A stretch of DNA of 23,270 nt, taken from contig JAPKXT010000056.1 in assembly GCA_026394695.1 (NCBI GenBank), forward strand, positions 1 through 23,270. Direction: 5' to 3'. A model generated the notes under the pieces. That model was not told the DNA's origin and ran no database searches. It saw nothing but the letters and a program-made list of their open reading frames with translations. The translations under genes were made by a program, and so were the position numbers. The DNA comes from Methanoregula sp. GTDB taxonomy: Archaea > Halobacteriota > Methanomicrobia > Methanomicrobiales > Methanospirillaceae. The first letter of the stretch is position 1, and the number at the start of each line of letters is the position of its first letter. This document shows positions 15,710-23,270 of this stretch, in pieces.

Positions 15710-16837
15710 TTAAAATTGTTCCCTTAATACAAATACACGACTGATTGTGGATTTGTCTTTTTTTATCGGGGTGCTCTTGAGTGTGGTAGGGAACTTGACC
15801 CCAAATTTGCTCTGTGCAGAAAAATTACCGGTCCACACCATTTTTGTATCATTGATAAATTTCTCTTTACTCATCACAAACTGGTTCTCGGGAGACTGAA
15901 GTTCGCTGAAATGTTTTCCCCGGAATTCTGTCTGGGTATACCCGAATCTTTTTTCAAATGAAGCATTTGCATAATCTATCTGACCAGAAGAATTGGTGAT
16001 AACCACGCAGTCATCCATACCATCAAATGCAGTAGTGAGCCTGAGGAGGTCTTCTCTCTCTTTTGATAATTGTATATTCAGCTGTTCACGTTCATGTTCT
16101 GCTTCCTTCATAGCAGTGATATCATGGCTGTAAATTGCAATTTTTATTACCGCTCCCTGTGAATCAAAAATTGGGTAGAGGTTGTTTTCAAACCACCGGC
16201 CCTTCACTTCTTCAATAAAATGAACTGGTTTTCCACTCCGGGCAAATCTTTCCTCCTCAGCCATGCGAACGGTGATTGAACCCGACTGAAGAAGATCGTT
16301 AATCGTCAGATGAAGTAAATCGTCAGATTTTCTGTTGAGCCGTTTGGCCATAGTCTCATTCGCACCAAGAACAATCTCATCATTATCAAGGAGGAGCATT
16401 GCATCGGGTGTCGCGTTTATGAGTGCCCGAATTGTCCTCTCATGTTCTTTTATCTTTTTGTCAACTGAATGCTTGTATAGGGCCATTTCAATAACAGAAT
16501 TGAGTTCCCGCTCAATATAGGGTTTTAAAATATACCCGTAAGGTTCGGTGATCTTTGCCCGTTCAATGAGCTCATTGTCAGCGTATGCTGTGAGATAGAT
16601 TACTGGGATTTCAAAGTGTGTTCGGATATGTCCTGCAGTTTCAATACCATCCATGGTACCGGCAAGGTGAATATCCATGAGCACAAGATCAGGGTGGGTC
16701 TCACTAACTCTTTCGATCGCAACCTCTCCGGATTTTTCAATTCCAGCTACCGTGAATCCAAGATCAATTAATGTCTCTTTAAGATCTTCGGCAACTATCT
16801 GTTCATCTTCAACGATAAATAGGACAGGTTTACCCAT
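15710..16837 (-). CDS. Receiver-PAS-PAS protein lacking any output domain
   Basis: The protein has 375 aa. The receiver (3-122) has E10/D11, phospho-acceptor D55 (LVLMDIHLAG), T83 and K105 (ILKPYIERE). PAS 1 spans about 133-245 (ends SHDITAMKEAE), a short coiled coil 245-268, and PAS 2 about 268-373. The protein stops at VFVLREQF, exactly where a PAS domain would normally read RDITE and lead into a kinase. Translating beyond the stop in the other two frames shows no kinase sequence, so this looks like a genuine short form or an old truncation, not a fresh frameshift. GAGGG lies 5 nt before the ATG. Its receiver is closely related to that of the 12784-14664 protein (shared VEDE.IVAEDLKETL, SGE.AIERV, LMDIHLAG, YGYILKPY). 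A phospho-dependent sensor adaptor is the likely role. Confidence 0.9.
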   Translation of the reverse strand: MGKPVLFIVEDEQIVAEDLKETLIDLGFTVAGIEKSGEVAIERVSETHPDLVLMDIHLAGTMDGIETAGHIRTHFEIPVIYLTAYADNELIERAKITEPYGYILKPYIERELNSVIEMALYKHSVDKKIKEHERTIRALINATPDAMLLLDNDEIVLGANETMAKRLNRKSDDLLHLTINDLLQSGSITVRMAEEERFARSGKPVHFIEEVKGRWFENNLYPIFDSQGAVIKIAIYSHDITAMKEAEHEREQLNIQLSKEREDLLRLTTAFDGMDDCVVITNSSGQIDYANASFEKRFGYTQTEFRGKHFSELQSPENQFVMSKEKFINDTKMVWTGNFSAQSKFGVKFPTTLKSTPIKKDKSTISRVFVLREQF

Positions 16838-17505
16838 TTTATCCCTCTTACATGCAACATTTATTCATTTTGACGACGACCTGTTTAAATTAACATTACA
16901 GTACCTGATGTCGTGCGGTTTATTCCCAAGCGAGGTCTATTCGGGATCTTCATATCCTCCACAATTTACTACAGATACCATCAGGATACAGGGAGCGGGA
17001 ATTGGCAACAACCCAATATCGACGAATGAATTTTGTACAATTGAATAATACTATGGTAAAGCATAAAACATTTTACTATGTGACTCCCTCCTCGCATTTT
17101 ATTCAGATATATTTTATTCAGATATGGTTGTAGTCCGAGACATCAGACATATTTTTGGAAACATACATGTCCTTTTCGTATTGCTGACATGAGATTTTAT
17201 AAACTCCAGGAGACATAAAAGAATTTTTTTCCAAATTTACTATATTTCGACGTATTGACCATTATATCAGATACCCTCAACGGGATTACAAGGAAAGGAC
17301 GTTGATGGGTTATCTCCAACCCACAAAAAATGCTTAAATTTTCCTCGTTACAGACGCATAAACATGAATACGGGAGTACATGAATTATCAAGGCAGTATT
17401 TCTGAAAAATTATAAAAAAGATTTAACTGAATGCTAAATAACAATATTTTTTAATCACGCAGTGCTACTATATTTCAGAAACGTAACAACTTATCTGGTG
17501 ACACG
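16838..17505. other. Intergenic region, 668 bp, upstream of the metal importer operon
   Basis: This is the divergent promoter region for the minus receiver-PAS gene and cbiM. It is AT-rich. A tandem 15-bp duplication lies at 17096-17125. A weak inverted repeat CCCTCAACG/CGTTGATGGG brackets 17274-17309, and TGGGTT/AACCCA forms a small hairpin at 17306-17323. TATA-like stretches near 17409-17419 and 17468-17475 could drive cbiM. I see no cobalamin-riboswitch box and no clear NikR-type palindrome. The 64-codon minus frame at 17197-17391 has no support as a gene. Confidence 0.45.
17096..17125. repeat. Perfect tandem duplication of a 15-mer
   Basis: ATTTTATTCAGATAT occurs twice head to tail (17096-17110 and 17111-17125) without a mismatch, in non-coding AT-rich DNA. 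It is probably a replication-slippage duplication; a regulatory role would need a binding protein. Confidence 0.75.
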
Positions 17506-18507
17506 ATGCATATTCCCGATGGATTTCTCCCAATTTCGCAGGCTGCTGTATATTGGTTCATAGCTATTATCTTTATCATTCTCTCGCTCCGCTGGGCCAG
17601 GCGTGAGATGAGCGAGGAGAAAGTGCCTCTGGTTGCTGTCCTCGCTGCCGGTATCTTCGCTATCCAGACACTCAATATGGCGCTTCCCGTCTCCATTATT
17701 CCAGGAGGGGTAAGCGGACATGTTGTTGGCGCTGCACTTGCTGCCATCGTGCTTGGCTCTCCATTTGCCGCAATCTTCATCCTCACGCTCGTTCTCGTAC
17801 TCCAGGGAATTTTTTTCGGTGATGGGGGCATCACTGCCATGGGAGCCAATATCATCAACATGGGGGTAATTGGTGGATTTTTTGGGTTCTATACATACAA
17901 ATCACTCAATAATGTGTTTCACAACCGGTTCTGTGCAGCTTTCATCTCCGGGTGGATATCGCTGTTTATCCCTGCTATTGTCTGTGCAGTAGAACTTGCC
18001 GTTGCAGGGACGCTTCCCTTGGCATTTGGTCTTGTTACCATGGGTGTTTACCACTCGGTCATTGGGATTATCGAAGGAGGTGTCACTGCATTTGCCCTCT
18101 CACTCATTATTCATGCACGCCCGGATATTGTCTCTTCAGATATCCCGGTCGTTCCCAAAAAGGCAAAAGATGTACTCATCATTGCTGGAATCACTGTCGC
18201 TCTCGCGATTGCGATCTTTGCTCCTTATTATGCATCCACCTACCCGGATGGACTGGATAGTACGTTCCTCTCAGCGTATGGGGCAAAAAGTATAAACACG
18301 GTACATATTGATGAAACTAAGGCCGGTTCCGCTGAAGCTGCAGTGGCAGATAAAACCGGCAATACGTTTACGTGGCAGGCTCCTCTCCCCGGTTATTCTT
18401 TTCCGGGTCTCGATAAACCCGGTGAAGTGATGGCCATCATCTTTGGTGTAAGTGTACTCTTCATTCTCGGCTTTGGCATCAGCCGGTTTGTTGCCCGGAA
18501 GAATTAA
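17506..18507 (+). CDS. cbiM: Cobalt/nickel ECF transporter, CbiM-CbiN fusion
   Basis: This is a 333-aa membrane protein. It begins MHIPDGFL, the invariant N-terminus of CbiM/NikM in which the terminal amine and H2 bind the metal. H72 in SGHVVGAALAA is the second conserved ligand region. Six or seven helices fill residues 12-205. Residues 222-330 form a CbiN-like part fused on: a helix (222-241), an external loop with the PDGL motif (247-250), and a closing helix (308-328). The fused layout replaces a separate cbiN gene. It is the substrate-specific S component of an ECF-type importer whose ATPase and coupling protein follow directly. Cobalt for corrinoids or nickel for F430 and hydrogenases are both plausible in a methanogen, and the sequence alone does not decide. 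GGTGA lies about 5 nt before the ATG. The 3' gap to cbiO is 45 bp and holds a T7 tract. Confidence 0.93.
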   Translation: MHIPDGFLPISQAAVYWFIAIIFIILSLRWARREMSEEKVPLVAVLAAGIFAIQTLNMALPVSIIPGGVSGHVVGAALAAIVLGSPFAAIFILTLVLVLQGIFFGDGGITAMGANIINMGVIGGFFGFYTYKSLNNVFHNRFCAAFISGWISLFIPAIVCAVELAVAGTLPLAFGLVTMGVYHSVIGIIEGGVTAFALSLIIHARPDIVSSDIPVVPKKAKDVLIIAGITVALAIAIFAPYYASTYPDGLDSTFLSAYGAKSINTVHIDETKAGSAEAAVADKTGNTFTWQAPLPGYSFPGLDKPGEVMAIIFGVSVLFILGFGISRFVARKN

Positions 18508-18552
18508 AAGAGTTTTTTTGTAAAAAAAACCTACCAGTAAACGGAATTTTTT

Positions 18553-19404
18553 ATGCATCTTATTGAAACCCGCGATCTTACCTATATCTATCCAGGCAAT
18601 GTCACCGCACTGCATTCCCTCAATTTCGTAGCTCCCCGCAATGCACGTATAGCTGTAATTGGCTCAAATGGTGCCGGCAAGAGTACACTCTTCAAATGTT
18701 TTAACGGCATTTTCAAACCGACATCAGGATCGGTTCTGATTCGTGGTGAACCAATCACCAAAGATAATATCCGTGAGGTGCGCAAGTTTGTCGGGATTGT
18801 CTTCCAGAATGCCGACGATCAGATATTTTCACCGACTGTCGAGCAGGATGTTGCCTTTGGTCCTGCAAACCTTGGGCTGGATGAAGAGACAATCCACCAC
18901 CGGGTCCATGAAGCCCTCAGACTTGTTGGAATTGAAGACCTTGCCCACCGTGTCCCGCATCATTTGAGCGGGGGTGAGAAGAAAAGAGTCGCTATCGCAG
19001 GTATAATTGCGATGGAACCGGAAGTACTCGTGCTTGATGAACCTACTGCCGGGCTCGATCCAAAAGGTGTCCACGATCTGGTCGAGTTCATTAATTCACT
19101 CTCAACGAAATATGGTATGACCGTAATCTTTTCTACGCATGACGTTTCTTTGGTCGCTGAGGTTGCTGACTATGTATACGTCATGAACAAAGGACAATTT
19201 GTAGCAGAAGGTAGTGTAGAGGAGATCTTCTTGCAGCCGGACATGCTCCGTTCAGTACGGCTTGATGTCCCTGTTCTGCCAAAACTGATCCGTTCACTGA
19301 ATGATAACGGTATACCGGTGCCGATGGCATACACGTATGACGATGTTGAACGGGCACTGATACAAACCTTCAAAGGTATTCCTCAGGAAAGACCCCCGGT
19401 ATGA
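18553..19404 (+). CDS. cbiO: ECF metal transporter ATPase CbiO
   Basis: This is a 283-aa ABC ATPase. Walker A is GSNGAGKST (37-45), the Q-loop Q85 lies in GIVFQNADDQIFSPTVEQDVAFGP (the N.DDQ.F...V..DV.FGP signature of CbiO/EcfA), the ABC signature is LSGGEKKRVAIAG (138-150), Walker B is VLVLDEPTAGLD (158-169), and the switch His is H196 (FSTHD). All catalytic residues are present. A C-terminal region of about 60 residues (PVLPKLIRSLNDNGIPVPMAYTYDDVERAL) is usual for the family. Only one ATPase gene is present, so the transporter would use a CbiO homodimer. It overlaps cbiQ by 4 nt (ATGA), which implies translational coupling. The product powers uptake through CbiM/CbiQ at the inner face of the membrane. 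Confidence 0.95.
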   Translation: MHLIETRDLTYIYPGNVTALHSLNFVAPRNARIAVIGSNGAGKSTLFKCFNGIFKPTSGSVLIRGEPITKDNIREVRKFVGIVFQNADDQIFSPTVEQDVAFGPANLGLDEETIHHRVHEALRLVGIEDLAHRVPHHLSGGEKKRVAIAGIIAMEPEVLVLDEPTAGLDPKGVHDLVEFINSLSTKYGMTVIFSTHDVSLVAEVADYVYVMNKGQFVAEGSVEEIFLQPDMLRSVRLDVPVLPKLIRSLNDNGIPVPMAYTYDDVERALIQTFKGIPQERPPV

Positions 19405-20228
19405 TCGAAGAATTATTTTATATCGAGAAGTCCGCATACAGGGACAGTTTCGTTCACCAGCTCGATGCACGGGTAAAGATCGTTGGCATGTTTGCGTTGA
19501 TCATCGCAATGGTTGCAATCCCGTATTCGCCATTGGTTTTTCTAATCGGGTCACTATTTCTGGTGTTCCTTGCTGTACTCTGGGCATTAACCGGTCTGTC
19601 ATGGATGATCTATGCAAAGCGACTTTTCATGGTACTGCCATTCGGCCTCTTTATTATCCTCTTCCAGATCTTTTTTACCAACCGGTATTATCCCGTCTTC
19701 CACATAATTGCAATTCTTCCTTTTGGCATTCATATCTATGCGGAGTCGGTTGAGTTTGCCGTCATCCTGCTGGTAAAGTTTGTTGTCTGTGTTTCGGCAA
19801 TTATCCTGCTCTCCTCAACAACAAAACTTCATGACATGCTTGAAGGTGCCGGACGAATGGGTCTTCCACCTGAGTTCGCACTCACGTTTGGCATGATGAT
19901 CCGCTATCTTTTTGTCTTTGGTTATATCTTCAGGAAGATCAATGAATCACTGGCTACCCGTTGTTTTGATCCGTTCAACCCCGCCCTTTCGTACCGCTAC
20001 CGCCTTAAACAGATCGGTTACACGGTAGGAACGATCTTCATCCGGTCCTACGAGCAGGGAGAGCGAGTTTATACAAGCATGCTGTGCAGGGGGTACGGGA
20101 AATCCAGCCATATCTTCATCACAAAAAAACCCTTAAAACGATATGAGTGGGCATTTCTTTCCTTCTGCCTGGTTTTCATTATCGCTGTCCCGGTAATTAT
20201 CTGGCTGACAACAGTCGACATTTTCTGA
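19401..20228 (+). CDS. cbiQ: ECF metal transporter transmembrane coupling protein CbiQ
   Basis: This is a 275-aa integral membrane protein. The opening EELFYIEKSAYRDSFVHQLDARVKI is the CbiQ pattern (the D-x-R-x-K-I motif). About five hydrophobic helices follow between 27 and 190, plus a last one at 248-270. The coupling helices carry MLEGAGRMGLPPEFALTFGMMIRYLFV (145-171) and the Ala-Arg-Gly-type motif as SMLCRGYGKS (about 223-232); in EcfT/CbiQ proteins these contact the ATPase. Gene order M-O-Q with a 4-nt overlap to cbiO marks a single operon. A T6 tract at about 20234-20239, just past the stop, could end the transcript, although the next gene follows only 31 bp on and may be read through. 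Confidence 0.94.
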   Translation: MIEELFYIEKSAYRDSFVHQLDARVKIVGMFALIIAMVAIPYSPLVFLIGSLFLVFLAVLWALTGLSWMIYAKRLFMVLPFGLFIILFQIFFTNRYYPVFHIIAILPFGIHIYAESVEFAVILLVKFVVCVSAIILLSSTTKLHDMLEGAGRMGLPPEFALTFGMMIRYLFVFGYIFRKINESLATRCFDPFNPALSYRYRLKQIGYTVGTIFIRSYEQGERVYTSMLCRGYGKSSHIFITKKPLKRYEWAFLSFCLVFIIAVPVIIWLTTVDIF

Positions 20229-20259
20229 CCGCACCTTTTTTAGCACGTGATACCATCCT

Positions 20260-20574
20260 ATGATCATGGAGTATCCCTTTGGCCATGGATTTATCACCAG
20301 CATCATGCTGATAACCCGGCACTTTGCCCTTCCCCCCAAAGAGGCATGGTTCGGAGCCGGGGATCATGTCGACGGGCTGGTGCTGCCGGAGAAATTTAAA
20401 GGTACTGAGGTTGAAGAACTCACCACGCTGCTCAAAAAAAAAGTGATCTGGCACCAGCCAGGTAGCATGGACAAGGAGGACGCCCGTGACGTGATCATAA
20501 CGCTGAACCGGCTCGTCGTTGCGATCGACCGTGAGCTCGGGATCCCGGACGCATTGATCGGTGAGTTCCGGTAA
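20260..20574 (+). CDS. Small uncharacterised protein downstream of the metal importer
   Basis: This is a 104-aa soluble protein that I do not recognise as a named family. It has a compact, well-mixed composition without low complexity: an N-terminal part rich in His and aromatic residues (EYPFGHGFITSIMLITRHFALPPKEAWFGAGDHVDGLVLPE) and a helical C-terminal half (EVEELTTLLKKKVIWHQPGSMDKEDARDVIITLNRLVVAIDREL). Five histidines (H9, H20, H36, H65) plus acidic residues could bind metal, which would suit its place 31 bp after cbiQ, but this is only a contextual guess. GTGAT lies 9 nt before the ATG; an ATG at 20266 is an equal alternative. T-rich stretches follow its stop. Confidence 0.7.
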   Translation: MIMEYPFGHGFITSIMLITRHFALPPKEAWFGAGDHVDGLVLPEKFKGTEVEELTTLLKKKVIWHQPGSMDKEDARDVIITLNRLVVAIDRELGIPDALIGEFR

Positions 20575-20586
20575 GGGGAAATCCTT

Positions 20587-20594
20587 TTTATATC
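20587..20594 (+). promoter_or_regulatory. TATA-like box upstream of gyrB
   Basis: TTTATATC fits the archaeal TATA consensus and lies about 105 nt upstream of the gyrB start, giving a leader of about 80 nt. A second AT-rich site (CATATTTTAA, about 20671-20680) is too close to the start to leave room for the ribosome site. The first is therefore preferred. Confidence 0.4.
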
Positions 20595-20693
20595 AAAAGC
20601 CTTTTTTACGCCTTACCCTTTAAGTCATCAAACAACCAATAATTATTGTGATTGCGATCGGTATTTTTTACCATATTTTAACGGAGGTTTTTC

Positions 20694-22778
20694 TTGACTG
20701 AAACATACGATGCATCCCATATTACCGTTCTTGAAGGACTCACCCCGGTCCGTGAACGCCCGGCAATGTATATTGGCAGTACAGACACCCGGGGTCTTCA
20801 CCACATTGTCTACGAAGTGGTGGACAACTCGATTGACGAGGCACTTGCCGGGTATTGCAGCCGTATTTCAGTAATAATCAATAAAGACGGCTCACTCCAG
20901 GTGGAAGACAACGGACGGGGTATTCCGGTCGACCGGATGGAGAAGAACGGTAAGAGCGCCCTTGAAGTGGTGCTGACCGTTCTCCATGCAGGCGGCAAGT
21001 TCGACAAGGAGAGCTACCAGGTTTCAGGAGGTCTCCATGGCGTCGGCGTCTCGGTTGTCAACGCACTCTCCAACTGGCTCTCCGCCCACGTGTACCGCGA
21101 CGGCAATATCTACGAGATGCGTTTTTCTAAGGGTATTATGACCTCCCCGCTCTCCACTCGGGAAGAGTCGCTCAATGAGTTGATCGCCCGGTACCAGCAG
21201 TGGTATGGGGCTCCGGCCCCCTTTACCCGGACAGCACTGCCAGTCAACACCCATGCAACCGGCCAGCAGGATCTCTCTTCGGCACCGGAGATTGATCCAA
21301 TCGAGTCTGAGCGGGAGAGCCGGATGGCCTTCCTTGCGCAGTTCGGCCCAAAGATGACCGGCACCAAGATCCACTTTGTTCCCGATGCTACCATCTTTGA
21401 GACCACCACGTTCGATTATGATGTGCTCGCCCACCGGATGAGAGAACTGGCATTCCTCAATGCGGGTCTCACCATCATCATTGCCGATGAACGGTCCGGC
21501 GATACTGCTACCTATTGTTATGCAGGCGGACTCGTTGAGTTTGTCAAATACTTAAACGACGGGGTGGAATGCCTCCACCCGTCCCCGATTGATATCTCAA
21601 AAAAGGACATAGAGAACAAGCTCGAAATCGAAGTGGCAATGCAGTACACCACCGCGTATGACGAGAAGATCTACTCGTTTGTCAACTCGGTCAATACAAA
21701 GGATGGCGGGACGCACCTCGAAGGGTTCCGGAGCGCCATCACCCGGACGATCAACACGGTGGCAAAGAGAAACGGTCTGATCAAGGAGAACTCGACCATC
21801 ACCCTCCGGGGCGAAGATGTGCGGGAAGGCCTCACCTCGGTTGTCTCCATCAAGATGGCAAACCCCCAGTTCGAGGGGCAGACCAAGATGCGCCTTGGAA
21901 ACAGCAGCGTCAAGGGCACGGTCGACTCGCTGGTCTATGCAGCACTGAGTGAATATTTCGATGAGAACCCGAATGTGCTCAAGATCATCATCGAAAAAGC
22001 CCTCTCGGCAGCAAAGGCCCGGGAAGCCGCAAGAAATGCCCGCGATCTTGCCCGGCGCAAGAGCTCGCTCGAGAGTTCCGGGCTCCCCGGCAAGCTTGCC
22101 GACTGCTCGGAACGCGACCCGGCAAAAAGCGAGGTCTATATTGTGGAAGGAGACTCTGCAGGCGGTTCAGCCAAGCAGGGACGAGACCGCAAGTTCCAGG
22201 CCATTCTTCCTCTCAGGGGAAAGATCCTTAACGTGGAAAAAGCCGGTGAACACCAGATCTTAAAGAACGCTGAAATCCAGACGCTCATCTCGGCAATCGG
22301 GACGGGCATCGGGGAGAAATTCGACCAGGAACGGGCCCGCTACCACCACATCGTGATCATGACCGATGCCGATGTGGACGGTGCACATATCCGCACCCTT
22401 CTGCTGACGTTCTTCTACCGGTATATGCTCAAACTGGTCGAAGCCGGGTATATCTACATCGCCCAGCCCCCCCTGTTCCGCATCTCGAAAGGAAAGGAAG
22501 AGAAGTACGTGTACACGGAAGACGAGATGCAGACGGTCTCTGCTGCCATGGGTGACAAAGGCGTGTCCATCCAGCGCTACAAGGGTCTTGGTGAGATGAA
22601 TGCCCAGCAGCTCTGGGATACCACCATGGACCCGGAGTACCGGGTCTTCAAACAGGTCACGATCGAAGATGCCCTTGAGGCGGACGAGATGTTCAGGACG
22701 CTGATGGGAAAAGACGTGGAGATCAGGAAAAATTTTATCATCCGCCATGCAAAGGAGGTGACTAACCTTGACATCTGA
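20694..22778 (+). CDS. gyrB: DNA gyrase subunit B
   Basis: This is a 694-aa ATPase subunit of the supercoiling type IIA topoisomerase. ATPase domain: E41 and N45 (YEVVDNSIDEA), D72 (EDNGRGIP), ATP-lid GGLHGVG (112-118) and the lysine loop TKDGGTHLEGF (335-345). TOPRIM domain: EGDSAGGSAKQGRD (485-498), DADVDGAHI (558-566) and KGLGEM (630-635). There is no large C-terminal insert of the enterobacterial type. Odd: residues about 150-221 (from SPLSTREESLNELIARYQQW to AQFGPKM) separate the strands that normally sit close together before TGTKIHFVPDATIF, an extra segment of roughly 60-70 residues at the ATPase/transducer boundary. The start is TTG, fixed by GGAGGT ending 5 nt before it. It overlaps gyrA by 11 nt. 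Confidence 0.97.
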   Translation: MTETYDASHITVLEGLTPVRERPAMYIGSTDTRGLHHIVYEVVDNSIDEALAGYCSRISVIINKDGSLQVEDNGRGIPVDRMEKNGKSALEVVLTVLHAGGKFDKESYQVSGGLHGVGVSVVNALSNWLSAHVYRDGNIYEMRFSKGIMTSPLSTREESLNELIARYQQWYGAPAPFTRTALPVNTHATGQQDLSSAPEIDPIESERESRMAFLAQFGPKMTGTKIHFVPDATIFETTTFDYDVLAHRMRELAFLNAGLTIIIADERSGDTATYCYAGGLVEFVKYLNDGVECLHPSPIDISKKDIENKLEIEVAMQYTTAYDEKIYSFVNSVNTKDGGTHLEGFRSAITRTINTVAKRNGLIKENSTITLRGEDVREGLTSVVSIKMANPQFEGQTKMRLGNSSVKGTVDSLVYAALSEYFDENPNVLKIIIEKALSAAKAREAARNARDLARRKSSLESSGLPGKLADCSERDPAKSEVYIVEGDSAGGSAKQGRDRKFQAILPLRGKILNVEKAGEHQILKNAEIQTLISAIGTGIGEKFDQERARYHHIVIMTDADVDGAHIRTLLLTFFYRYMLKLVEAGYIYIAQPPLFRISKGKEEKYVYTEDEMQTVSAAMGDKGVSIQRYKGLGEMNAQQLWDTTMDPEYRVFKQVTIEDALEADEMFRTLMGKDVEIRKNFIIRHAKEVTNLDI
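22753..22761 (+). promoter_or_regulatory. Ribosome binding site of gyrA inside gyrB
   Basis: AGGAGGTGA is a full match to the archaeal anti-Shine-Dalgarno complement and lies 6 nt before the TTG at 22768. It decides the gyrA start, since no ATG is near, and places it inside the last codons of gyrB. Translation of the two subunits is presumably coupled. Confidence 0.85.
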
Positions 22779-23270
22779 AGTACCACCCGCAAGCGGCCCG
22801 GAAACCCACCGCACGAAACCAATCAGTATCGCGCACGAGATGAAGACCTCGTATATCAATTACGCAATGAGTGTCATCATCGGGCGTGCAATCCCCGATG
22901 TCCGCGATGGTCTCAAGCCCGTTCACCGCCGCTCGCTCTTTGCGATGTGGGAGATGGGCAACACCAGCGACAAGCCCACCAAGAAGAGTGCGAGGGTGGT
23001 TGGTGAAGTGATGGGTAAGTACCACCCGCACGGTGATGCATCCATCTACGATACGATTGTCAAGATGGCACAGCCGTTCTCGTACCGCAACATGCTGGTA
23101 CAGGGGCAGGGTAACTTCGGGTCGGTCGACGGTGACGCTGCGGCAGCGAGCAGGTACACCGAGGTCAGGCTCTTCCCGTACGCAGAAGCACTCCTGGAAG
23201 ATCTCGACAAGGATACCGTCAGGTTCATCCCGAACTACGATGAGTCGTTAAAAGAACCGACCGTCCTCCC
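22768..23270 (+). CDS. gyrA: DNA gyrase subunit A, partial at right edge
   Basis: The first 167 residues of GyrA are present; the gene runs out of the window. After a variable 20-residue N-terminus come ISIAHEMKTSYINYAMSVIIGRAIPDVRDGLKPVHRR (19-55), the helix-turn-helix region with KYHPHGDASIYDTIVKMAQPF (84-104), and the catalytic tyrosine Y130 in AAASRYTEVRL, which forms the covalent link to cleaved DNA. At the position of E. coli Ser83 the residue is Ala (A91), while the Asp87 equivalent is kept (D95). Start TTG at 22768, preceded by a perfect Shine-Dalgarno and overlapping gyrB by 11 nt in the +1 frame. With GyrB it forms the A2B2 enzyme that introduces negative supercoils. Confidence 0.96.
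   Translation, partial: MTSEVPPASGPETHRTKPISIAHEMKTSYINYAMSVIIGRAIPDVRDGLKPVHRRSLFAMWEMGNTSDKPTKKSARVVGEVMGKYHPHGDASIYDTIVKMAQPFSYRNMLVQGQGNFGSVDGDAAAASRYTEVRLFPYAEALLEDLDKDTVRFIPNYDESLKEPTVL

Noticed and set aside
17274..17309. CRISPR-repeat-like sequence (CTCAACGGGATTACAAGG with flanking inverted repeat)
   Set aside because: Only one copy is present and there are no regularly spaced repeats or cas genes nearby.
16838..17505. Cobalamin riboswitch or NikR operator upstream of cbiM
   Set aside because: No B12-box-like conserved core and no convincing GTATGA/TCATAC-type spaced palindrome could be found by eye.
22260..22859. 199-codon minus frame opposite gyrB/gyrA
   Set aside because: Lies fully opposite well-conserved gyrase coding sequence. 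It is the usual antisense shadow of a GC-rich conserved gene.

Overview
The window looks like a chromosomal segment of a methanogenic archaeon of the order Methanomicrobiales, probably near Methanoregula. This rests on several signs. There is a dense set of PAS/receiver signalling proteins with archaeal-style architectures. There is a geranylgeranyl-reductase-family flavoprotein of the kind used for archaeal lipids. TATA-like boxes lie about 25-30 nt upstream of genes, including two apparently leaderless ones. Shine-Dalgarno sites match GGAGGTGA, with several TTG/GTG starts. The gyrBA operon is of bacterial type, as in many euryarchaea. The lineage is an inference from gene content; no 16S or mcr gene is present.

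Layout. Positions 1-1157 hold the start of a STAS-domain protein (minus, running off the left edge) and a membrane-anchored META/HslJ-like protein. A small membrane protein (1303-1527) is followed 5 bp after its stop by a 256-bp non-autonomous mobile element with 17-bp terminal inverted repeats and a perfect 8-bp target duplication. Next come a membrane-anchored PAS histidine kinase (1989-4220), two divergent HdeD/DUF308-like membrane proteins (4572-5129 and 5505-6080), the lipid-reductase-family flavoprotein (6141-7289), an unrecognised 417-aa protein with a C-terminal winged-helix-like region, a 158-aa winged-helix protein, and a Pro/His/Lys-rich disordered ORF.

Positions 9902-16837 form a signalling island. 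It has one complete receiver-PAS3-kinase (9902-12169), a receiver-PAS3 protein whose HisKA-like C-terminus has no ATPase domain and an Asp where the phospho-acceptor His is expected (12784-14664), a stand-alone receiver with an alpha-helical tail (14883-15467), and a receiver-PAS2 protein with no output domain (15710-16837). Receiver and PAS modules are visibly shared among these neighbours. I infer that the full kinase, or another one, feeds phosphate to the kinase-less proteins.

The right part is housekeeping: a cobalt/nickel ECF-type importer (cbiMN fusion, cbiO, cbiQ; 17506-20228) that would supply metal for corrinoid or F430/hydrogenase metabolism, a small conserved-looking protein, and gyrB-gyrA with an 11-nt overlap. 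GyrA continues past the right edge. GyrB carries an unusual insert of roughly 60-70 residues at the end of its ATPase domain.

The most noteworthy items are the mobile element, the kinase-less receiver/PAS proteins with the degenerate LNDHIRNPL motif, the GyrB insert, and the 417-aa/158-aa gene pair. No CRISPR array, tRNA, rRNA or intact transposase was seen.
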